A stretch of 64,000 bases of DNA from Globodera rostochiensis (taxonomy: Eukaryota; Nematoda; Chromadorea; Rhabditida; Heteroderidae), in contig JAEVLN010000016.1 of the NCBI GenBank assembly GCA_018350325.1, forward strand, positions 1-64,000. Reading direction: 5' to 3'. The translations under genes and the position numbers were made by a program. Under the pieces are notes generated by a model that saw only the letters and a program-made list of their open reading frames with translations, searched no databases and was not told the DNA's origin. Shown piece after piece: positions 56,713-64,000 of this stretch. Each line of letters starts with the position of its first letter. Within the stretch, counting starts at the first letter, position 1.

Positions 56713-57699
56713 CTTGTAAAAAATGATTGAAATTGTCGCTCGATGCCACCATCATTAGGGGATGTAAATTTAGTCCCGTCCCGGTACCGGTTTAAAATAA
56801 ATTTCATTATCAATATCTAATGAAAAATATGTCTGTAATGTCGTCTTTTTGGTCAGATTTTGAACGAAAAGTTATGCCGCACTAATCAGAGCTATAATCA
56901 TGGCACAGATTTTGAAACCGCAAATTTAGGCACATACGAAAGTATTTTTGACTAAAATATCGACCGGGCTGGCGATAGCATATAAAAGAGACCGGGGTTT
57001 AATTAACTTAAATTTTTTGAATATTTGTTGTACTGTCGAAAAATCCGCTGTCGAATCGTCCGCCGCTGTCGAATTATCCAGCACTGTCGAAAAGTCCTAG
57101 CGCAAATTTATTTGGAGGGAGCAAAATGATAAATTAAACCAGAGGTGTCAACTGTCCTTATTTGTAAGATCTGTCCTTATTTGAGGCCTCTGTCCGTATT
57201 CCTTATTTTCAAAGTTGTGTCGAATTTTGAAGGTTTGGCGTAATTTTGGATCATTTTTTTGAACCAAATTTCGTTCCATTTTTCGAGTTTTATTCAAAAT
57301 TTCGTAACAACGTGCTCTAAATGTTTCATTTTCGTTTTGGACCAATTTTGTCAAATCATTAAAAAAAAATTTCTGGTCGTTTTGGGAACCAGTCTGTTTC
57401 TTGGTTTTTAAAAAGGCGACCGGCAGAGCACACCCCCTCTGGTCGTCTTCACCTTTCTATTGAATAAATTTAGAAAGCAAGTAACAAAGATAATTTTTTT
57501 AAAAGTTTGTATTTTTTTCAAAATCACGGATCACGCCAATTACGGCCTTTTTGGACGTCCGCGATCACGGATTATTTTTTGCTAATGGACGAAATGTCGT
57601 TTTTGGCTTAATGGACGAAATGTTGGCGCCCCCCGCCGACTTCTTTGACATTCTGACATTATTTTAAATTAAAAATCCAATCGTTAGGGGTGTAATAAT

Positions 57700-57912
57700 C
57701 GCGCGATAACATTAAGTCAAAGCTTTACGATTGGACAAATATCAAAAAAGTTATGGCCTTATCACTTGATAAAATTTAAAAATCTCGATTTTTGACGGTT
57801 TTCTGGCCATAGCTTTTTTGATATTTGTCAAATCGTAAAGCTTTAACTTAATGTTAGCTTCAATTCTTCGAGATCTTTCGAGTGGCGTTGACTATCGGCT
57901 AAGGTTGAAGCT
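57700..57912. repeat. Palindrome related to the 52605 element
   Basis: AAAGCTTTACGATTGGACAAA and TCAAAAAAGTTATGGCC at the left pair with GGCCATAGCTTTTTTGA and AATCGTAAAGCTTT at the right. The core word AAAAAAGTTATGGCC is shared with the element at 52605-53016. Confidence 0.7.
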
Positions 57913-58328
57913 AATAATTTGGACACAAAAATCTTTTTTATTAGGCGTATGCACTTTTTTCAGAATTTCTATGGCAACCCCTGCTGATTTATTTAGTATT
58001 TAATGAAAATCAAAATCTGATGGCATTTATATAAATCTGCAAATGAATGATGGTACATATATAAACCTTGCAAGTCAAAAACCGACTAAAGTGAATAAAG
58101 GTAATGTGGCATATATTTTGTAGTGACATTGTAATGGAGAGGAAAGTGAAAGGAACTTTTTGGCGAAGTTTTATGATTCGACCATTGGGGTAGGGTTGAG
58201 GGTCTTTGTTGTGAGTGAAAGAAACATAGGTAATATATATGATGTATAAAAAGGGTAATGTGTGAAAGCATTGTCTGTGAGTAGTGAGTGAGTCGAGCGT
58301 TTATTTGTCGATGTTGCGCATTTGGGCG

Positions 58329-61059
58329 TCATCCAGGGAGTGTTGCCTTCAGAACGGAGGCCGCATGTCGACTAGCTTGGTCATTTAGCATCAACTTGTG
58401 TTGGGGCTGTCAGAAGTTAAAGAAATGATTGAAAAAGCACAGAATGGCGGCTTTACCTTTTGCTGCTGCTTCAGCTGGTGCTGTGCGACATTTGTCACGA
58501 GCCCGTCACTTCTGCCTTTTGGGTAAATACAGTGAGAGGATGCCTTCGCCTTTTGCACTGCGGAACCGCCGATGTTGCCGTTGTGATGGTCGATAGAGGA
58601 TGTCGGCATCGGGAGACATCGATTGGTACCTGAACTCGTCGGCGCCTGCCCGACCATCGAAGGTCTGTCTTCCCGAGTCGGCTTAACTGACGATGTCCCT
58701 CCACAGGCTTTGCTAATGTTATCGTTGTTTCCCTTTGTGTTGCTGCCGTTCTGTGGCGTCGCTTTCTGTGCCTGAGTCGTTTGCACTTTTCTATTAGCAC
58801 TGGCAACTTCCATCATCCCGCCAATCATTTGATTGAGTTGTTGGTGCTGCTGAGCCAAAAAGGCGTTGGCAAACGCAACGCCAAAGGCATCCGCCACTGT
58901 GCCATTCTGCAGGAAATTCTGCAGAACCGCTGCAGGGAACGCAATAGGAGAAGACGGAAAGGGCGGCATTCCAGGCGACCCAGGCAAGTGCAAATGTTGG
59001 GGATGCTGTTGCTGATGGACTGGTTGCTGATGTGCCGAGAAAGCCGACGAATTCTTCTGGGCCTGAACTGACTTCGGCTGAGTGTTTTTTTTGCCGTTCC
59101 CTTCTATTTTTGTCGGTTTTGATTTAGGCTGCTGCTTAGGAATCATCTTCGGTGTTTGTTGTTCCGTCACACCATTTGACGACTCATTTCGTCCATCTTT
59201 GTCGAAGGACTGAAACAAAATGATTCTCTTTTAAACTTAACTCCTTTCCACAAACCGTTGATGCTGCTAATTCATTTGTCGATTTCACTTCCTTTTGGCC
59301 TTCCACTTGCTGCACAGAATTGCGGTCACTTCCACTCTCTTTCCAATCACTCCCACGCAATTCAATCGGTTGGCTGATGCCGTCGGTGGTCGCCTCCTCG
59401 TCTCCCTGCTTCTTCTCTTCCCTTCCCCCACCTCCACTCATTTCTTCTTTCGATTTCTTCCTTTTTATTCCTCTGCTGTCTTCTTCCTTTTTTGGAGTTG
59501 TCTTCCGTTTCTTCGCCGATTCCTCGCCCTTCGCTACCAAAGGTGACTGTTGCTTCTTCGCAGCACACCCAATGTCCTTTTTCTTTCTTCTGTCCTTTTT
59601 ATTTGTCTGTGCGTTCATTGGGAGTGATGAGGATGAATTTGGCAATGTCTCTGAAGACGTGCTCGGAAGAAGGCATGGCTGACTCGTGCCGAGAGAGAGT
59701 TGCGGTGAATCCGGGGTAGTTGGGCCTGAAGTGGAAGAAGCATTTAAGACATTTCACAGCGAGTCCACCTTTCGGAAGTGCCGGCGCCGACGTCTCCGCC
59801 CGCTTCGGCCCGTCTCCGGACTCTTTCCGCTCGGCCGCTGTCCCTCCGCCGTCCATTAGCTCTTCACCCACCAACGATTTCTCAGCAGACTTCCGGACAG
59901 AAACAATTGCAGGATCGCCTTCAACTTCCAGCTGGGGCATCTCTTCCAGAACGGGCGGTTTGTCCTCATCTTCCTGCGCGAGTTTGGCCAAGGTGAATAG
60001 GAGGGGAAGCGGGGACTCGCGGTTCCAGTTGAAAAGATGGACAATATTCTAAAATTGGGTTTTCTTCCCAAATACCAATAACTCAATAATTGGCATTTTC
60101 AGTTGCATTACAACTCACCTCCAGAGTGTAGTCATCTTCCAGCACGTTTTGCAGTGCTCCGTCCACAAAATATAGCCCGTAAGAGTCAGTCATCGCTAAT
60201 TTCAATTCCAAGAGGCGCTTCAGCTGTTCTATTCTCACCCGGGCGGCACACCGAAAGAATCGGCGGAAAAACAACTGTTTTTTGGTGTCGGCAACGGCTT
60301 TTGATGATGTCGAGGGCGTTGGTTCCATTAGATTACGATTTGCTGCCAGCACTTCGGCCAACGGAACGTAGTCAATTTGGACGGAGATTTTCTCGTCGGG
60401 AGAGCAAAGTGCGGTCGAGAGTTGGATCAGTCGCCGACGTTTGAGAATGTGCCTTTCGGAAAGGGATTTGCGCGAAGAACGCCGTCGGGAACGCGCCACT
60501 CTTGCAAGCCGCCGCCAGAAGATGTCGGGGACCAACTTGAAGACCTTAAAAGAAAAGAATGTAAATGTATTATTTATTTAGTTGATAAAGTGAATTGACC
60601 CGACACTTTTACTTTTCAAATGGCTCACAAGTTCCTGAAGGGCTGGATCGCGGTGAAAGAAAGGCTTTTCCGGTCCTAACTGAACGTCACATTTGGGACA
60701 GCAATTCTTCGAAGCACTTTCCGACGAAAGATGCCGAAGGAGACAAAGGCGACAAACTGTTGGAGAGGAGAAACGGCATGTATTGCCAAAAGCAAAGTGA
60801 CAAAATGAACGGTAAGTGCTGCTCCAATTCAATTTGTTGATGAATCGCCAATCGGCAGACACACCGAACCGATTATTTCACAAAACTCACAGAAATGGAG
60901 ACAACCCGTCAATGTGACCGCATCGGAGAGGAAATCGCCGCAGAGGGGACAGCTGATGTGCTCGGAAAGCCCCAGGAACTGTTCGTCCTTCTCATTCTCA
61001 GCTCCATCGCTAATCGGTTCAGTGAAAGTATTCTGATGATGAAGTCGTCGATTATCCAT
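58329..61059 (-). CDS. Polycomb group RING finger (PCGF-type) protein, RING plus RAWUL
   Basis: PCGF proteins pair with RING1 to ubiquitylate histone H2A in PRC1 in the nucleus. Start ATG 61057-61059. Exons 61059-60891, 60756-60605, 60544-60119, 60048-59769, 59725-59256, 59209-58457 and 58406-58329, in phase. The RING spans exons 1-2: HISCPLCGDFLSDAVTLTG, then CLHFFCRLC and CCPKCDVQLG, with the PCGF-like follow-on (ALQELVSHLKS, KLVPDIFWRR). Exon 3 holds the RAWUL ubiquitin-like fold (KISVQIDYVPL, VRIEQLKRLLELKLAM, LYFVDGALQNVLEDDYTLE) and runs into NIVHLFNWNRESPLPLLFTL. The rest is a long disordered tail: Lys/Glu-rich (KKEEDSRGIKRKKSKEE), then Gln/Pro-rich with HQQPVHQQQHPQHLHLPG. About 775 residues, longer than human PCGFs because of the tail. 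It could be the MIG-32-type nematode PCGF; that match is by role, not checked. Confidence 0.85.
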
Positions 61060-63293
61060 TCATCAGTTACTTTGGACTCAGTTCAAAGCACTAAACGAAA
61101 TCAATAACCTAAAATTAGAAAAGAAAGGTTAAATAAAATAATGTGAATGAGAAACGCCCAAAATGTATAAGTGCCCAAACCCTTTATCATTTATACCTCC
61201 AACAACATTCCCTCAGCGGGGAATTTTGCCATTTGGACCGACGTTTTGTCCTCTGAGTCGGGCGGGGTGAGGTCACCACCCCTCCTCCCCCCCCCCCCCC
61301 ATCGTCCCCTTCATTCTCTCCGCGCTGATTGATGAGAATTTGCCCAACCGAAAGGGGACCAATTTCATAGAGACTGTGTATGAGAGGGAAGGCGCGGCTG
61401 GGGGGGGGGGGAGGCTGTGCATATACTGTAGGGTGATGGGCGATACGGTGGGTAAGTTTCACTGTTCCCCGAACACAACTGAAGAAGTGAAGGCAATTAA
61501 GGAAGGAAGAGGCGGAAGGGTGAAGACTATCCAATTCGGGTTGGGATGAGACGAGAGATCGTTGACGATAGCACAAAGGAAAGGCGCCGCCAACGAGAGG
61601 CAAAAGTTTGATTGGGATGAGAGAGGTCAGTCAGCGGGGGACGGAGATCAACACAGCAAATGGGCTAACAATAACTATTAGAAAGGAAATGCAGAATTGC
61701 GCCAATTGGACTGACAAATGCTGGAGAGTGAAGAAAGGGACCGTACATATTTATAAGGGTGCCAAATGCTGCGCCCCTCTGGGCTTTTCATTTGTGCCGA
61801 CCGAACCGGTGATGGAGGAAAGGCGCTGGTAACACTGCGCTCTCTCATCCGAACACAAATTCATAAAACACATTCCGCTCCCCCCCCCCCCTCACCTCCA
61901 CTGCTCCATCAACCTTTGGACATACGCATATCCTCTGCCTCCCCCCCCCCTTCCAATGCAATTATCGATCGACAACGACTGGTGGGTGGGGGGGGGGGGT
62001 GGGGTGGGTGCTGCCTGGGATAGGGGAGAGCAAAACGGGCGGGCGAAAGAATGGAATGGGAATGGGGGGGGGGGGGGGGGTGGACGATGGATGGCGCTGG
62101 GAGGGCTGAGGGATGGGGGAAGAAAGGAGATACGATAATTTGTGTGCTGTTGTGTGTGCAATAGTGACTGGACTGCTCTCTTCCGGCGCACACTCTTTTC
62201 TCCCTTTCCATTTTCCCTGGGCTTTTGCTCGTAGCACAGAAAGAATGAATGGGGGGGGGGGGGGAGGAGTGCACGCACGACTAGCGAGCGGACGCACCAG
62301 AAAATGTCCCCCGAGGGTGGGGAGACTCGGAGGGGAAGGAGAGAGGGGGGGGGGGGGGGATACCACCGAAGCGAAGAGCCTTGGCAGAGTCCCGGCGAGT
62401 ACCTCCGTAAAACTGGCGGGTGATTACCGTAATTGGCTAGGCTTCTGTTCAGTGACTCCGTCATCACAGATCTCGGACATTTTTTACGGTTTAACAATGA
62501 GATGCTTTGAGGATTATGGCCATAGAAGGACGGATACATATATGTACAACATACTCTCAGTAAAATAAATGTGATTTCCCATAAATATTACAACAACAAA
62601 AAGGAAATCAGAAGATCAGGCTGCTGACAACGACATTAAGACTTGGGGACGAGGAATGAAGCGAGAAAAGCGGGGGGGGGGGGCTGATGGATGCTTCAGT
62701 CCGGGTTGGTGATGAGGAGGAGAATTGTCGGACTGACTGGGGAGGAGGGGAGGCAATGTTTGCTGGACGGGCGAGCAGAAGATTGGATGTGGAGGGCGGA
62801 GGGAGGGAATGAGAAGTGGCGGGTGGATGGGCTGATGAGCGATGGGCAGTAAGTACACTGTAGAGGGCTGGGGAGGGAGCAGAAGGAACACTCTCCCCCC
62901 CCCTTCCCCCCCCCCCCTCCCCCCCCCCCCCTCCCCCCTCCGTCCTCCAACTCTTCCGAGCAGAGGCTGTGAGGTGCGTAAGTGGCGAGTGACGGCAAAT
63001 TGGCGGACGGAGGCCGATGCGTACGTCATCGTAACCCGGGCCGATTACGGTATTCCCGAGGGTATTTGTTCGCCTTCGGCTCTTTTCCCCTCCCATCGCA
63101 TCCGTCGCACGCCCCCCCCCGCCCCAATTTTCGCTCGTTCATTCTCATCAGGTTCTTTCTTCTCTTCACCCACCACCCCCCCCCCATCCTCCAAAATTCT
63201 CATTGCATTTGTTTATCGCCGTCACCGCCACAATGGGCAAAATTCTTTTCAGAAAGGCAGGAAAATGATGTGATGATGGAAGGGCGTGGTAAC
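61060..63293. other. Upstream of the PCGF gene; low-complexity DNA
   Basis: Many G or C runs of 8-16 bases (about 61287, 61399, 61880, 61939, 61985, 62064, 62250, 62346, 62670, 62894-62936, 63110, 63177). All frames of 60-215 codons here are Pro- or Gly-rich shadows of these runs. No supported exon. Confidence 0.5.
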
Positions 63294-63395
63294 TAGAGCC
63301 CGGTAAAAAAAAATTTCCGGGGACGGGAATTTAAAATCCAACGGGAACGGATTCCCGTCTTTTTCCCGCGGGAATCCCGTTCCCGTCGGGCTCTA
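63294..63395. mobile_element. 102-base MITE-like element with 8-base target duplication
   Basis: Inverted ends TAGAGCCCG / CGGGCTCTA. Inside are GGGAA and TTCCC words in partial symmetry (CGGGAACGG, CCCGTTCCCG). GTGGTAAC flanks both ends (63286-63293 and 63396-63403). Eight-base duplications are typical of hAT-type elements; no transposase is present. Confidence 0.8.
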
Positions 63396-63654
63396 GTGGT
63401 AACTTATCGATGACGAAAAAGATTGGGCAGGATTGGCGTTGGTTGAGATTAGGGGGATTATGAAGAAGACTCGGAGGATGGATGAATGAATGGATGTGGA
63501 CGATGGATGGATTTAAGGGGAGGGGTCTATCGTCTATTACGCATATCCATTAAAGAGGTACAGTAATTCGGATCTTGAATTAAGGATTTCTTTCCGCATT
63601 CATTACCGCTTATCTTAACATTGCTGGTTTTGAAACGTTTCCGTTCTTATCCAT

Positions 63655-64000
63655 CCATTCATTCTGTCATTCGTCGTTATGTCAATTCTACCCATTCCAT
63701 TCATTCTGGTATTCGTCGTTATGTCAATTCTACCCATTCCATTCATTCTGTCATTCGTCGTCATGTCAATTCTACCCATTCCATTCATTCTGTCATTCGT
63801 CGTTATGTCAATTCTACCCATTCCATTCATTCTGGTATTCGTCGTTATGTCAATTCTACCCATTCCATTCATTCTGTCATTCGTCGTCATGTCAATTCTA
63901 CCCATTCCATTCATTCTGTCATTCGTCGTTATGTCAATTCTACCCATTCATTCATTCTGGCATTCGTCGTCATGTCAATTCTACCCATTCCATTCATTCT
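63655..64000. repeat. 42-base minisatellite, 8 or more copies, running off the window
   Basis: Unit CATTCTGTCATTCGTCGTTA plus TGTCAATTCTACCCATTCCATT. Variants alternate GTTATG/GTCATG and TGTCATT/TGGTATT with a higher-order period of about three units. Confidence 0.96.

Larger units (their letters stand above)
56040..58085. other. AT-rich intergenic DNA with repeat remnants
   Basis: Holds another CGGCGGTGCCGAT word at 56280, a degenerate one at about 56430, a tRNA-like stretch at 56625-56700 and a palindrome at 57700-57910. No gene seen. Confidence 0.5.

Noticed and set aside
61892..62539. 215-codon Pro/Ser-rich minus frame
   Set aside because: Composition follows homopolymer G/C runs; no splice or family support.

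Overview
This window is nuclear DNA from a nematode. The genes are split by many very short introns (about 42-60 bases), and several of the longer introns are filled with tandem repeats. The recognisable proteins are animal proteins, and the UNC-51 kinase resembles the Caenorhabditis protein most closely. The GC-rich exons, the many poly-G/poly-C runs and the density of minisatellites would fit a plant-parasitic tylenchid such as a cyst nematode. That genus-level guess is weak. Nothing suggests bacterial or viral DNA.

Layout. 1-4282 (+): C-terminal half of a leishmanolysin-like (invadolysin, M8) metalloprotease. 4854-5177 (-): small secreted protein. 7869-10122 (+): tentative two-exon small gene. 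12022-13967 (+): complete 11-exon neuropeptide-type GPCR. 14304-31063 (-): tandem array of about eleven small genes for basic Tyr/Trp/Arg-rich proteins, separated and interrupted by minisatellites. 32045-32358 (-): C-terminal part of an unrecognised gene. 33491-39459 (-): copine. 41253-42255 (+): tetraspanin. 44893-48879 (+): UNC-51/ULK autophagy kinase. 49335-52251 (-): prefoldin subunit 2. 52605-57910: cluster of palindromic, transposon-like elements, one inserted into another. 58329-61059 (-): Polycomb PCGF/RING-RAWUL protein. 61060-64000: low-complexity DNA with one 102-base inverted-repeat element and a minisatellite running off the end.

Tandem repeats cover roughly 12-13 kb, about a fifth of the window, by my count from the sequence. 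Almost every locus has its own unit (18 to 84 bases). In the leishmanolysin and copine genes the last repeat copy supplies the 3' splice site of a conserved exon. The single-copy housekeeping genes (copine, tetraspanin, ULK, prefoldin, PCGF) show no functional link and look like ordinary neighbours. The aromatic-rich array is the one multi-gene system here. Its members share an exon order: a variable N-terminal exon, then PYxYW-type, YYFSPLY-type, YWxYP-type and YDYD-type exons. I do not recognise the family. The basic, aromatic-rich filagenins of nematode muscle thick filaments are a speculative comparison.

Exon limits were derived by eye from splice sites, phase and family similarity. For the GPCR, tetraspanin, prefoldin, array gene 1 and most of the metalloprotease, kinase and PCGF genes, every junction I checked keeps the reading frame.
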